DNA of 64,000 nucleotides from Phoma sp. XZ068 (taxonomy: Eukaryota; Ascomycota; Dothideomycetes; Pleosporales; Didymellaceae), in contig RBKR01000011.1 in NCBI GenBank assembly GCA_004835665.1, positions 744,001 to 808,000 of the forward strand. Reading direction: 5' to 3'. The position numbers were made by a program, and so were the translations under genes. The notes under the pieces were generated by a model. That model had not been told where the DNA came from and ran no database searches. It saw nothing but the letters and a program-made list of their open reading frames with translations. Positions 42,773 through 53,618 of this stretch are shown here, piece after piece; the stretch's first letter is position 1, and every line of letters begins with the position of its first letter.

Positions 42773-45007
42773 TTATGTCGACACGTTTATGGCTTCATCA
42801 GAATCGCTCAAATGAAAAGCCGCAAACTCATCCATCCAGAGCTGCATAGCCGCTGCCGTCGCATACTGCTTCTCAGCCGCCTCTAAAAGCCCTTCTGGTG
42901 GCATCTCAGGATCTAACACTTTCCAAAGCTCAGTTCTCAGCATCTCCTCCGTCGCTTTACAACCATTTGCGACCAGCGTCTTAATGTCATCAACTTCAAG
43001 CTGCTGCTCTGGAATCGCGCGCAACAACCGGTTAACATAGTCCTCCACATTACCCCCTTCATACAGTGCGGCGAACGCCGCCTGATAGATGTGTGATTTC
43101 GATGTGTACTTCGCGTCTGGGTTGCCAGCTTCCACCATTGCGGCAGCGTATATGCTTCGATAGTACCCAGATCGCCAGTACAGAAAGGGTGACCTCATTA
43201 TTGCGTCTCTATTCCAATCGTGGCCGAGAAAGTGTGGAACAGAGGCGTTGCCGACGCAGCGAGGCATGGCAAGAGAGCCATCCCAGTCAATGATACCCGT
43301 TATATTGCCGTCAACATCGATCAGAATATTTTGTATGTCAAGATCGGAGTGACGGAGGGCGAATGTATCAGACGGGTTCGAGTGGAAGACTGGGTGGGCG
43401 AAGACGATGTCTAGGATCTTGGTTGTACCGAGGGTGATCAGATCTTCGTCAGTTGGCGCGCCATTCTCACCTGCTGAAGGAATCTCGTTTTCCTTCCGCG
43501 CATTGAGAATGTAAGCTTGTGTGGAAGCGAATGGACCACGCTCGTCGGAATCGTAGGAGTCCCAGTAGGGCCAGGCGTAGTACTTGCTCACCGGAAGTCG
43601 CTTGCTTTCGACCTCTTCGTAAAACTCGTAAAACTCCTCTCCTGTGTGTTTGTACTTTGGTATGCCAATCTGATCGAACTGGAATTTGCTTAACTCGGTC
43701 ATATGATGTGCCAGTGAACGTAGGAAATTCAGACGCTTCTTCTCCGTATCAGGGTTTAGAACGTCACCATGCTCCTCGCACCACAGCTTGGTTGCTGGTT
43801 TTCCAGGCAACTCTTTCATGACGATGTAGGGGAAGCCAAACTTATTGTCGAGAGTGGCGGAGTAGTCAACCACCCACGCCAAAGGCAATTCCGTGTGCAT
43901 AGTAAGAAGACCCATGGTCTCAACTTCTTGCGTGAGCATCAAAACATCTTCTGCAGTCCAGCGATCCGGTGTACCGTGGCCGGGAATTTTGACCACCCAG
44001 CCTTCCAGTTCTGTCTTCCAGGGGCGCAAAGCCTTGGCCTTGAAAACAAGATGGTATGATCCTGCAATGGTGGAGGAGACCTTTATCGCAGCATTATGGT
44101 AAGTATAATTGTGACCGGAAAGAGCAGAACGTAGAATTTCGACAATCGTGGGGCATTCAATCTTTTTGATGATGTCCCATTGGCAACGGTCTGGGCAAAG
44201 CTCCTCCTCTTCAAGATTGATATCAGAGTCCACAGTGTTGTTCCATGGCCAAATTTTCTCCTTAAGCTTACGCAACATGTGTGCCAACTTTTTTTGTTGC
44301 GCCTTTGAATCCTTATTTGCCATGTTCACGAACAGTTCCAAGCAATCGACTGGCGTAATGTCTGATACAGAGTGGACCAAAGCAACTACTGAGTCTTCTG
44401 TACTGACTTCGACGTCTGTATTTGTGAGCTTCGCAGTGGTCTCAACAGCGTTCTCCGCAGCGTTCTCTGGCGATGTGGTAGTCGACGTGTGAACTGAGAA
44501 CGCTGTCGCGGTCGAAGTGGCGTTGGCTGTAGAGCAACCCACCTCAATTTCGTCGGTCTTTGTCGAGATAAATGTTGTAGATATAGATTTGGAGTATGGT
44601 CCAACTAAATTAGTGACTGTGATCAATGGCTCTACGCCAGATGCGGCCGGTTCAATGAAATCGGTGATGCGGGTGTAGTCTTCGGGTGTAGCTCCAATCA
44701 CAATGGTACTCTGCAAGGCTTCGAGAGCGTTTGCAGTAGAAGTAGAAAGATCTGCCGGTAAAAGTGCGATCGGTGGGATGGTGATATCGGGAGTTTTCGC
44801 TACGGTTGTTGATGGCTTTCGATTGGCACGGCAAGGGATTACACTAGCTGTCCTGTGGAATCGTCGTTTGAAATGTAGTTTTGCCTGTGCGAAGATCCCA
44901 AGTGACGGTTTTGTATGACCGCGCGACAAAGGGGCACTGTCTGCAGTTTGTGCGATGTTGATCTTGAACAAAGAGCGTGCTGCGGCCTTGAACCCAGAGG
45001 TCCCCAT
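42773..45007 (-). CDS. APH-like (aminoglycoside phosphotransferase fold) kinase family protein
   Basis: A single 744-aa ORF on the minus strand. The first about 230 residues are Ser/Thr-rich, likely disordered, with a possible mitochondrial-type start (FKAAARSLFKINIAQ). The C-terminal half has the kinase-like fold of the APH family: GWVVKIPG as the Lys strand, FPYIVMKELPGKPATKLW at the hinge, the catalytic loop RHSDLDIQNILID (Asp about 555) and GIIDWDGS as the metal-binding Asp. The closing region contains RCVGNASVPHFLGHDW and other features frequent in fungal expansions of this family. Substrates in fungi are largely unknown; small molecules or proteins are possible. Antibiotic resistance should not be assumed from the family name. 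The convergent neighbour ends only 150 bp away. Confidence 0.85.
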   Translation of the reverse strand: MGTSGFKAAARSLFKINIAQTADSAPLSRGHTKPSLGIFAQAKLHFKRRFHRTASVIPCRANRKPSTTVAKTPDITIPPIALLPADLSTSTANALEALQSTIVIGATPEDYTRITDFIEPAASGVEPLITVTNLVGPYSKSISTTFISTKTDEIEVGCSTANATSTATAFSVHTSTTTSPENAAENAVETTAKLTNTDVEVSTEDSVVALVHSVSDITPVDCLELFVNMANKDSKAQQKKLAHMLRKLKEKIWPWNNTVDSDINLEEEELCPDRCQWDIIKKIECPTIVEILRSALSGHNYTYHNAAIKVSSTIAGSYHLVFKAKALRPWKTELEGWVVKIPGHGTPDRWTAEDVLMLTQEVETMGLLTMHTELPLAWVVDYSATLDNKFGFPYIVMKELPGKPATKLWCEEHGDVLNPDTEKKRLNFLRSLAHHMTELSKFQFDQIGIPKYKHTGEEFYEFYEEVESKRLPVSKYYAWPYWDSYDSDERGPFASTQAYILNARKENEIPSAGENGAPTDEDLITLGTTKILDIVFAHPVFHSNPSDTFALRHSDLDIQNILIDVDGNITGIIDWDGSLAMPRCVGNASVPHFLGHDWNRDAIMRSPFLYWRSGYYRSIYAAAMVEAGNPDAKYTSKSHIYQAAFAALYEGGNVEDYVNRLLRAIPEQQLEVDDIKTLVANGCKATEEMLRTELWKVLDPEMPPEGLLEAAEKQYATAAAMQLWMDEFAAFHLSDSDEAINVST

Positions 45008-45879
45008 TGTTATTGTAGAGCGTTTGGGGGGGGGGGGGGCTTGATTAAAATAGAAAATGGACTTCCGTCATGCTAGAGTTGTGGGTTGCAGAAGGCGAGG
45101 TGCAGGAGGTCACCCAAAGTTTATATCAGAGGGGCGGCTCGCGCGATGCAGTGAAAGAAAGACAGAGTGATACATACTGAAACCTGGCTCATGTGCATGC
45201 TACAACAAATAATCTGCACTTTCACGCAACCAAGTTGGGTAATGAGGTGTCGGCAGTCGGTATTATTCTACAGTCCGTAATATGGACTTGCAGAAGACCG
45301 CAGCACATTTCAAGATGGAGGATGATTGATTACATATGGTTTACTACATTAAGATTTTCGACATCTAGAGCATGGATTCGATTCAAGTGTGTGTTGAAAG
45401 CATAGATAGCCTATAGCAGTATTTGCTATGCATAACCCTCCACTATCTCATGATGCACAGAACTTTACGACATACTCTCATACAGTGTCTCGCACAACTC
45501 ACAAGTAACAGAGTTCGTAGCAGATTGGCTACCAACAAAGGTTCCGCATCAGTTCATGATCATTGACGCAGAGGCTCGTTGTGTGGGACAGGTTGATATA
45601 GCAGCAACTAAAGCATTCTTGTATGTCCATAATGAACCCTATGGCATTTCACTTTCGCCAAATTGTGTTAAACCTGAGATTCACCCTTCATATATCTTAG
45701 TCGATTCAACTAGAATAAGCTCGTCTTCAGACAACGAAAGACTTTCAAAAGAAAACAGCATTTCACCAGCTCTTTACCCTCTCCACGCACTCAAAGAGCG
45801 TTGCTAGTATAAAATTCCAACAAGTCATCCAACACAATCGAGATAATCAACCAACTCCTCTCAACGACCCAAGCGAGCC
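45008..45879. other. Divergent promoter region
   Basis: About 870 bp between the APH-like gene (-) and a Cys/His-rich orphan (+). It contains a G homopolymer near the first gene (listed separately) and an A/C-rich leader before the second. Small ORFs have no recognisable content. Confidence 0.5.
45026..45039. repeat. G14 homopolymer in the 5' leader of the APH-like gene
   Basis: Fourteen consecutive G (C on the coding strand) lie 19 bases upstream of the ATG at 45007. Runs of this length are prone to slippage and to sequencing length errors. Confidence 0.9.
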
Positions 45880-46680
45880 ATGGCGACAGACATCACCAGA
45901 ACTTGGGATTATCCACTCATGGAACCTGACCAGAGCATCATACGAATGAAAGGCCTGATAAAAGCTATGCCTATCCTCTATGGACCCAACTTTGAAGGTA
46001 CGAGATTCTCCCCGAAGTGTTCCAACATTCGTACTGGGGAGCAGATGGAGAAGAACTTGCATCATTGTACACATAACGATTCCCAGGGTCACGCAATTAC
46101 AAAGCAGTGCTTCTTGAAAGGCCATCAGTCCTATTGTTTGGAGTGGTTAAAGATAGATGGCCGTGACGTTCGTTGCGGTTCCCGCCTCAAGGTCATGTCC
46201 GGAGGGTGTGGTGCGCACCTATCAAATATGACGGAAGACAGTATCAACCTGTTAGTCAAAAACTTGATTGCTGGCAAGCGTGATTCAATCACTTGGAGAC
46301 AGTTGAATGAGCGAAAGGACTTGGCAGAGGATCGTACTGTCCAAATTAGTGCCCCAGACGAGGACAAGCAGGCTATCCTCGATCGGTACAACAAGGCAAT
46401 GGAAGAGCTAGATAAAGTCGGACCTCTACTGACCGAAGACTCCGCTGCTTACAGCATTCACGATGCATTCAATGAGAACAAAAAGCAAAAGGACCGACTA
46501 GAGCAAGAGGAGCGCAAGCTGAAGGCAGCCGAGCGGAAGTCGGGCATTGCTGGAAGGTTCAAGCAAATGACCACTGATTTCAAGGACGCTGTCTCTTCTG
46601 CGCCGTCGAACTCACCTCGCGTTGAGCTTGAGCGGAAGCGGGCCAGGGGAGGGTCCAGATTGAAGTCCGGACAGACATAA
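45880..46680 (+). CDS. Hypothetical Cys/His-rich protein with coiled-coil tail
   Basis: A single 266-aa ORF. Between residues about 45 and 112, Cys and His are frequent (KCSNIRTGEQ, HHCTHNDSQGH, KQCFLKGHQSYCLEWLKIDG and DVRCG, then GGCGAH). The spacing suggests one or two zinc sites, though it does not match the RING, PHD or C2H2 patterns I can recall. The C-terminal half has a predicted coiled coil (KKQKDRLEQEERKLKAAERK) and a basic tail. No family recognised. Divergent from the APH-like gene with about 870 bp between them. Confidence 0.65.
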   Translation: MATDITRTWDYPLMEPDQSIIRMKGLIKAMPILYGPNFEGTRFSPKCSNIRTGEQMEKNLHHCTHNDSQGHAITKQCFLKGHQSYCLEWLKIDGRDVRCGSRLKVMSGGCGAHLSNMTEDSINLLVKNLIAGKRDSITWRQLNERKDLAEDRTVQISAPDEDKQAILDRYNKAMEELDKVGPLLTEDSAAYSIHDAFNENKKQKDRLEQEERKLKAAERKSGIAGRFKQMTTDFKDAVSSAPSNSPRVELERKRARGGSRLKSGQT

Positions 46681-48204
46681 GTACGACCAGCCAATCCTAT
46701 CTTTAAGAACAGAGGAGGTTGCAAGAATATAGTAAGACCGTTCATCCAGGAATAGCTCTGGTTTCTTTCTAGATCTACTGGATGTTTTGGCGCCTCGAGA
46801 CAGCCACTGGTAAGACTTTCTAATTCAATCGGCGCCAGTCGACATCTGATTACTGAGCCTTGTCTCCGCCATCTTCTTGCTGATGTAGAGCAGGGCCGCT
46901 TATTAGTCACAGAACAATATAACTACTTGTTAAAATTTACGTTTTCTAGTGCCAACGCTTATCAACCTTTACATTTTGCAAAACTCATCCAGCCGTGGCT
47001 GGCTAGTGATACATCACGGATCTCTCCAACGCATCAATATATACACACGTGAGATATCCTTTTTTTTTTAAACTAAACGTACTGTTAGAGAGCAAATAAA
47101 AACCGTCTTGAGCTTCACTTCGTCAGTTCCCTCTCCGCGTGCGGAGGACCTCGGCGGTGGGATGCCAAGCAAGGCGCTGTTTCCAGGACACGCAGAGTAT
47201 GAGCTGGAAGGCAGTCCGCTTCTACGATAGAGCTGGACACCACACAGATTGTACCCCAAATGAGGTACTGTGATGAACGTGTGATAGGTACCGCAGGTGA
47301 GAAGTATCAGGCGTTGTGAGTCTAAAGGTTCAGAGAGACGCCCTTCCAAATTGAGCCATATCATATATCTTGAGTTTCACAAATGATATAGGGAGACATT
47401 ACTGCATGACGGCACATACTCTTGTGCAAAGACTCGATATTGTGCTATTGACTCGTTGTGACTTCACAATATATCGGCTTACAGGACACAAATTAGTTTC
47501 CAATGAAACATATTGGCTCGTCATAATATCTTCATCACCGCAACCCTCGGAGATATCTCACACAATGATGATATTTGTTATACCAAGAAAATTGTTTGAT
47601 CTCGGACCAAGGCCAATTATATGCACGTAAGCTCACAAGACCTTGAGTTGAAGATCGACATATACTCCATTGTCCTCAGTGCCCAGATTCGGTATAACGG
47701 TGTAGTGACGACTCTACAATGCCGTCCAAGGGAACTATGAGCGATGCTTCGAGCGTGTCATTTTGAGGGAGGATGTCACACAGCAGAGAACGGGAGTGTA
47801 CAGTGGCATTCTTGTTCCACGAAGTGCTGGAAGCGCCCCTCTTCCGAGAAACTTGAAGCACGGAAAGCTGGAATGTCGAAGCTTTCAACTAAGGAGAAGT
47901 AAAAGCAAGAGACATTTTCATATTGCAAGCGCTTGATTAGTGAGAAAGTTGTGCAGAGGAAATTGTAAATATGTGATGGCTCGAAATTCTATAAAGATGA
48001 TGACTGGTACCAACTTCCGCAATGCGCTTACTCTTCTAATGCTTTTCGACCGGCTTGAACGCTACAATGAAACAAACGAATGACTATACGAGATGGAATA
48101 AACGCCTTCTATGAATGTGGATATCGTATGGGCAATGCGCTAGTGATGCTGAGAGGGAGTGGGCATCAAAAAAGGAAGACATATGTACTGGGGGGGAAAG
48201 TTTA
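46681..48204. other. AT-rich intergenic region
   Basis: About 1.5 kb, more AT-rich by eye than its flanks, with T runs near 47061. ORFs here are short and lack features. The convergent genes on each side place both 3' UTRs here. Nothing further seen. Confidence 0.5.
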
Positions 48205-49570
48205 TTATGAGTGTGACGCTCGCTCAGGTGTCCAGTTCTTGTACAGACACGAACATAGATTCCCTGCATCTTGTGCTTTGAAGCCACCGCTGACCTTCTC
48301 ACCTGATGACTTTGTGCATGAAGGAATGTTTTCGCCACCGCCTACTGCTTGTTCCACACGTACAGCTAGGATCGTGTCAGTCGGTGCATTTGGGGTAGCT
48401 GAGTATCGTTGCAACTTACCATACGGCCAGACAGTGTTAGGGGTGTTCGTCACCTTGATAGTGTCGTCAGGGTACGTCCTTTGCATCTTTGTGTACAGGT
48501 ACGCCTGCAGATTGGTCGCGCCATAGTCACACTCAAAGTTGCCTTTCGTGTCACCAATAGTCCCGGTCATGTTTACAGTCTTCGTGCGACTGATCTGGAA
48601 GCGGTACCGTTCTGTGCTCTTGCCCTGATCGATCAAGTCTAGAGGCGCATTCTGGAAAGATATGTCCGTGTCGGAGGTATCCTTGGACGAAATCTTGTAT
48701 GAGCCAGAGGAACCTGTGATCTCCCAATTGATGACTGCAAGAGCCTTCTGAGGGTCCGAATAGTAATCCGTGTATGGTGCGCACGTCCATGTTGCGTTGT
48801 TACTAGTACAACCTGTGGCTACGGTGTCGAGGAAGGTGACGACTGAGTAAGCTCCCAGAGGGAAGTTCGGTGGAGGGGCAGACGGTGTGAGTGTGGAGCT
48901 CGGTGTCGATGGCGCGTTGGTGTCCGTGCTCGTACCTGTCTCTATGCTCACTGGTTGGGAATCGCCGGTTGTCGTTGGTGTTGAAGTTGTGCTGTAGAGT
49001 TATGTATTAGCTTGGGTGCTGTAATCTTGCAAAGTTGAGTTGGACTCACCCGCTTGAAGACTTCTTCTTCAGCCCCATAGCCAGACCTACTGCCAATGCT
49101 ATGATGAGCGCAACCACAATAGCACCTATGACAGCCAACCTTTTCCAACCCCATCGCCTCCCATTTCCTGAAGCCTTGAATTGCCTGAATTTCTCGCTTC
49201 TCGGCGTGTGTGGATCACTCCACACGCTGACACTAAGATTACTTCCATTGTGAGTCTGATCCTCCATGCTTTCCCTTGGTGTGTCACCCAACCTCCCGCC
49301 CGTGATCACAGACAGGAAGCCAGGCTTCCGGTGCTCGTGGACATGTACAGTTGGCCCAATGTGTTGATGTGTTGGATCGTTGCAGTACGTGCTTGTCGTG
49401 GTGACCTCAATTTTCGACTTTGGCTCAGGCTTTGCGGATTTACTCCGCAACTGGGTGGACTCGAGGACTATGGAGAGGCGCTGGCCAGCAGGCGTAGAAA
49501 TACGTTTCGCAGGGCGTTCATCCTCGATAGGCTGATGAGCGTTGGAGCGCTTGGAACGGAAGTAATCCAT
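48205..49570 (-). CDS. Hypothetical single-pass membrane protein with a C-terminal extracellular-type domain
   Basis: Two exons on the minus strand, 49570-49050 and 48991-48205 (58-bp intron), give about 435 aa. The first 145 residues are cytosolic-like and basic. One transmembrane helix (AVIGAIVVALIIALAVGLAM) is followed by KKKSSSG. A Ser/Thr/Pro linker (TTSTPTTTGDSQP) leads to a compact domain of about 220 residues. That domain has paired Cys (TGCTSNNATWTCAPYTDYYS) and beta-strand-like segments (ALAVINWEITGSSGSYKISS). Such type II proteins are common in Dothideomycetes and are sometimes labelled Tat-signal-like; I do not see a Tat motif. Surface location with the C-terminal domain outside is the inference. 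No function assigned. Confidence 0.8.
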
Positions 49571-50756
49571 GGTGATGAAGCGTCAACAGCTGACAGTGTC
49601 TTGCCTCAGGCGTTTGAGGGGTGGACAGAAGCTATGCGTAGCCTGTGTCTGAGCTTCTTCCACACTCAAGTATCGTTCGATGTTCAACCCTGCAATTGAC
49701 GGTACGCTAAATAGTCATGTTATAGTTTAGTGATGTTTGACTCAAGCGAACACAAGAAACAGAAACAACTGGAGCAGCTTCGCTGCTTGAAAAGAACGCA
49801 AGGAGACAGAAGGAAGGATCTCTCGCGGTCCCTAAACGGACCGCTCGGCGTCGACCTCCACTGTCGGAACCTTCTGAGGTATGAGCACATGGCATGAGCT
49901 CCTCATCACACGCTAATGGCCTATTACAGCATCGAATACCCCTGTTGCAGCTAGCCGCTTGGTCCGACCACGCTCGCGGGCAACTCTGTGGCGCCTTGCT
50001 CACGCTATTGAGGCGTGCGTCGCCAGAACGATACTGGTCTGGCCGGGAGTAGCCAGGGTTGGCGATCTAATGCAGGGCGAAGTCTCGTGGGCGTGTGGTG
50101 CTGGCCGGTCCAAGAGCTCTATTGCGCAATGAGTGCCGTGATTCGAGAATCACCATCTCAATGATCCAATTCCTCGTCAATGTGGAGGACGGGGGACAGC
50201 GAAGCGAACGCCAGGGGCCCCGTGTGTCGTTTCTTTTGCGTATCCCGAAACGGATACGGGCCGGGCGCGAACTTTGACTCGTGGAAGGTGTTTGTTCCTG
50301 CATTTGACAGGGATAGCGTGTCGAGGTCCGATCACGTGCATATCGGGCATCCGCAAACGCCGACAAACATCAAACGTACTTGTGCTTCTGGAACGCGTCA
50401 ACGGTACGTGTGGTGAGAGTGAACACCAACGTCGAGGCGTAACGGTCTTCTGCAAATCAGGCCCAATGTACGGTCACGCAAGGACACAAACGCGTGCGCT
50501 TCACTACACGCACGCTGACCGTGATTTTCGTCAGCGCAGCTCGTCACCAGAAACGCACCTTCCGTAATACTCAACATCACCTTCTTTCTTATCGTGACCT
50601 CAGCGAGCTCCCTATTGCATTCATCTCTTACTGCTTTTCTCCATACATCTCAGTATTCTGCCTGGCGTTGCACCTTTTGCACTGTATTGCCGAAGCTTTC
50701 AGCCGTAAATTGCTGCTCACAGTCTGCCACGACAAGACTACGTGTTCAACTCAGCG
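49571..50756. other. Divergent promoter region upstream of Clr2
   Basis: About 1.2 kb between two divergent genes. Plus-strand and minus-strand ORFs up to about 100 aa have no recognisable content. The leader just before the Clr2 ATG is pyrimidine-rich. Confidence 0.5.
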
Positions 50757-53012
50757 ATGGCACCGCCGAGTCGAGCCGTCGTGCAGCTCAGGCCTGGCTC
50801 TGATGGGGACGCATCTCATGTCCCAAAGCCCGGAATCTACACTCAGCTCGATCCACCTACATTCTACCTCGAAAAGATCGGCCAGCAATGGCTTGAAGCT
50901 CGTGGTGAAGCCCAACCTGGAGTCAAGTATACACTTGCAAATCTACCAGCAGGTTATACCTTATGGCATCGTCCCCGCCCAAAGGACCCTAAGCACCTCG
51001 ACAAGTATTTGTACGGTCATCCAAGCCATAAGCCATTCGATTCACCCAATCGCTTTTACCCGCACTTTCAGCATCTCATGAACAACGGTGGAAATAGCAT
51101 GGGTTGTCCGTGTACAGTTTGCAGTGGCAGTTCTGGTATTCTACCCAAGAGTACCTCAAACAGCACAAAGGCACGAAGCTCCAGTTCCGCCTCGTCAAGT
51201 ACATCCTCGCGGCCTTCTTCATCGAAAGGCATGGGCCAATCTTCTGAGTATCACACCCAGCCGCCTCCCACTCAGCGCGTTCGTTCAACGTCACCACTAC
51301 CGCAATCGAGGGTAGCCCCACCACCAGCGATGGCTCCCATCCCGGCGCCACTTGCACACCACAAAGGACGGCCTAAACTGCTTAGTACCGGGGTGGACAC
51401 CACTCGAATTGACGAAGAAGGTACCCCAGATGTCTATCGCAACCTTATCAACAAACTGCGTCGGCATGGCGAAATTGATGAGTTGATTGAAGAAAGTTTC
51501 AGTCTCGATTGGCGAGCTGAACAAGAAGTCCTGCCCAGCTTGTTACAAAAACTCAGGGAAAACCAGCAGTGGGTACCGCGCGTCGGTGACATCGTGCTTT
51601 ATGTTCGAGAACTACCAGAAGACGTCCACATCATTCGGCACCCTATATCCAAAGATTACAGAATGTACGATGAGAGGACGAAATTATGGCTAGGCCATCC
51701 AAGTTGGGAGGCGGGGCTGATCGGACAGACACCTGCTGAACCGACAACTCTTGAGGACCTGTGCGAGAACGGCGACAAAGAAAGCAACGTCACGTACTCC
51801 GGTGTGCGTGTCGAACCTTTGCCAGATGTCAACAATTCTGACAAGTCATTATCGAAGCGTCACAAGTATATCCCCGTTCGACACACTCGTCCTTTCGTCC
51901 TTTTCAAGCAATTCCTTCACCAGGTAGCCAAGTGGCATCCTACCATTATCAACGCACAGACCGTCACCTCAACCTTGTCTCTCGTTGGGAAATATCGCTT
52001 CAAGGGCGCTTGGCCTGAGGCCTCTATCTATTGCCGAGCAATGTATGTCGGGCACGAAATGATGGCCGCAGGCGATGCTGTGCGATTGCTACCAAATGCG
52101 AACCATGGTCAAACGAGGTCCACAGATATCCTTGTCATCAAATCCATCCGGCTGAAATGGTCTGGCCTCGACAAAGCGTCTGAGAACGACTGGGACGAGG
52201 GACACCCTTACAGCTCCGGCGTTTGGGTTTACGGCGCAGCCTATACCAGCGATCCGGCTCGCATGAACAAAAAATTCTTATCGGATGCCCACTCACCGAA
52301 GGCTGCAGGTGATTATGGTGAATGGTATCCGCTGCATGCACCCTCGAAAGAGCTTGCCATCCCCTACTCCCGTATCCTGGGCCGACTGTATGAACGGGAT
52401 GCCATGGCACTATGGCTCAACACTAAGTCACATGAGATGTCTCTACTCGACGCTGGGCGCGAAGGGCTGATAGAGTCGCGCATCTTCTCTAGGCAGCACG
52501 ACCAGCGCATTGCTCGCGAAATGGATGCGACTTGGTATTGGGGCGATAGCCGTGCCCAGGCACTCGATCTACACACTGTCAATGGCCTCGACGTCGCAGC
52601 TCACGATCAATTACGCGACCCAAAGGAATGGCGAAAGAAAATCAAGGTCATGGAGGGCATCGTGAACAACAAGGTTGTTCCTACTGCGAAGCATATCGGT
52701 ACACAGGGTTTTGCCGGTCGGAACCTCCAAGGGTTCATGGCACCACCACTATCGGACCTGCCTGTCCGTTCACAGCTTTCGAGAATTACCGACGATGCAA
52801 CCGCTAATAGCAGCGTGTCGGGCCCCTCAACAACTGAAGAAAGCTCAGCTACGCAGGCATACAGGAAGCGGTCCCGCAACGTTAACCTGAGCAGCGACGA
52901 AGAGGGCGAAGACGACAAGATTAGCAGAGAGATCCGACAAGCTACCAAAATCATCGAGCATACTCCGGAAGCACCGTCAAAGAAGTCTCGTGTCGCAGTT
53001 ATCATCGACTGA
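50757..53012 (+). CDS. Transcription-silencing protein Clr2 homologue
   Basis: A single 751-aa ORF from ATG 50757. The N-terminal Clr2 domain shows GYTLWHRPRPKDPKHLDKYL, GHPSHKPFDSPNRFYPHF and NSMGCPCTVCSG, the Cys cluster typical of the family. A Ser/Pro/Arg linker follows. The second part has WVPRVGDIVLYVRELPED, a bromo-adjacent/Tudor-like start, and KRHKYIPVRHTRPFVLFKQF, ending with an acidic-basic disordered tail (VNLSSDEEGEDDK). In fission yeast Clr2 is a subunit of the SHREC complex, which deacetylates histones and silences heterochromatin. Family recognition is by motif memory. The function in this species is inferred. Confidence 0.88.
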   Translation: MAPPSRAVVQLRPGSDGDASHVPKPGIYTQLDPPTFYLEKIGQQWLEARGEAQPGVKYTLANLPAGYTLWHRPRPKDPKHLDKYLYGHPSHKPFDSPNRFYPHFQHLMNNGGNSMGCPCTVCSGSSGILPKSTSNSTKARSSSSASSSTSSRPSSSKGMGQSSEYHTQPPPTQRVRSTSPLPQSRVAPPPAMAPIPAPLAHHKGRPKLLSTGVDTTRIDEEGTPDVYRNLINKLRRHGEIDELIEESFSLDWRAEQEVLPSLLQKLRENQQWVPRVGDIVLYVRELPEDVHIIRHPISKDYRMYDERTKLWLGHPSWEAGLIGQTPAEPTTLEDLCENGDKESNVTYSGVRVEPLPDVNNSDKSLSKRHKYIPVRHTRPFVLFKQFLHQVAKWHPTIINAQTVTSTLSLVGKYRFKGAWPEASIYCRAMYVGHEMMAAGDAVRLLPNANHGQTRSTDILVIKSIRLKWSGLDKASENDWDEGHPYSSGVWVYGAAYTSDPARMNKKFLSDAHSPKAAGDYGEWYPLHAPSKELAIPYSRILGRLYERDAMALWLNTKSHEMSLLDAGREGLIESRIFSRQHDQRIAREMDATWYWGDSRAQALDLHTVNGLDVAAHDQLRDPKEWRKKIKVMEGIVNNKVVPTAKHIGTQGFAGRNLQGFMAPPLSDLPVRSQLSRITDDATANSSVSGPSTTEESSATQAYRKRSRNVNLSSDEEGEDDKISREIRQATKIIEHTPEAPSKKSRVAVIID

Positions 53013-53618
53013 AGGCATTAAAAGCGGCAAGCGGGGAGCCACGGAAACGCAAAGGGGTCATATCGAGCCAAGGTTGGAGCGATGTGCACAAAGATGCAAA
53101 GTAAGTGGGATCAAATATAAATATATGGCATATATATATTATGACCAGCTGTTTTCGGAACAGTTGTACCGAGGCAGTGGCGATGAACATGTTGAAACCC
53201 CAAACGCCGAACGGAGAAATATCTCTTATACGCCGAACGACGGAATTTGTATCAAATACCTCTAGCCGCTACTGGTAGCATCTCCATCGTAGATGGAACT
53301 GGAACGGATAGATAAAAGGGAAATGAAATGAAATGAAACACCATCCGAGCATGAACGAATCATGAAGACCTGTTACATTTCTATCTCCACTCTATAGTCA
53401 CCTTATCGCTAATCCTAGGGAAGAAGAAAGCAGGAGCGCCGTGGCCGGATGCTAATGCGCCCGGGTAATGAAGGAGTGAAGATGCGACGCCAGTAATCCT
53501 GAGGTGCACCGTCGCTATGCCAACAATTTAGAATGAAATCGAAACCAGTAAACAATGCGCCTGCAACAAAAAAGAAAACATCTGCGGCAACAAATGATCA
53601 AGCCACATTTGTGCGAGT
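53013..53618. other. Intergenic region between convergent genes
   Basis: About 600 bp of shared 3' flank for Clr2 (+) and Atg2 (-), with A/T-rich runs (AAATATAAATATATGG near 53117) that could contain polyadenylation signals. Confidence 0.5.
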
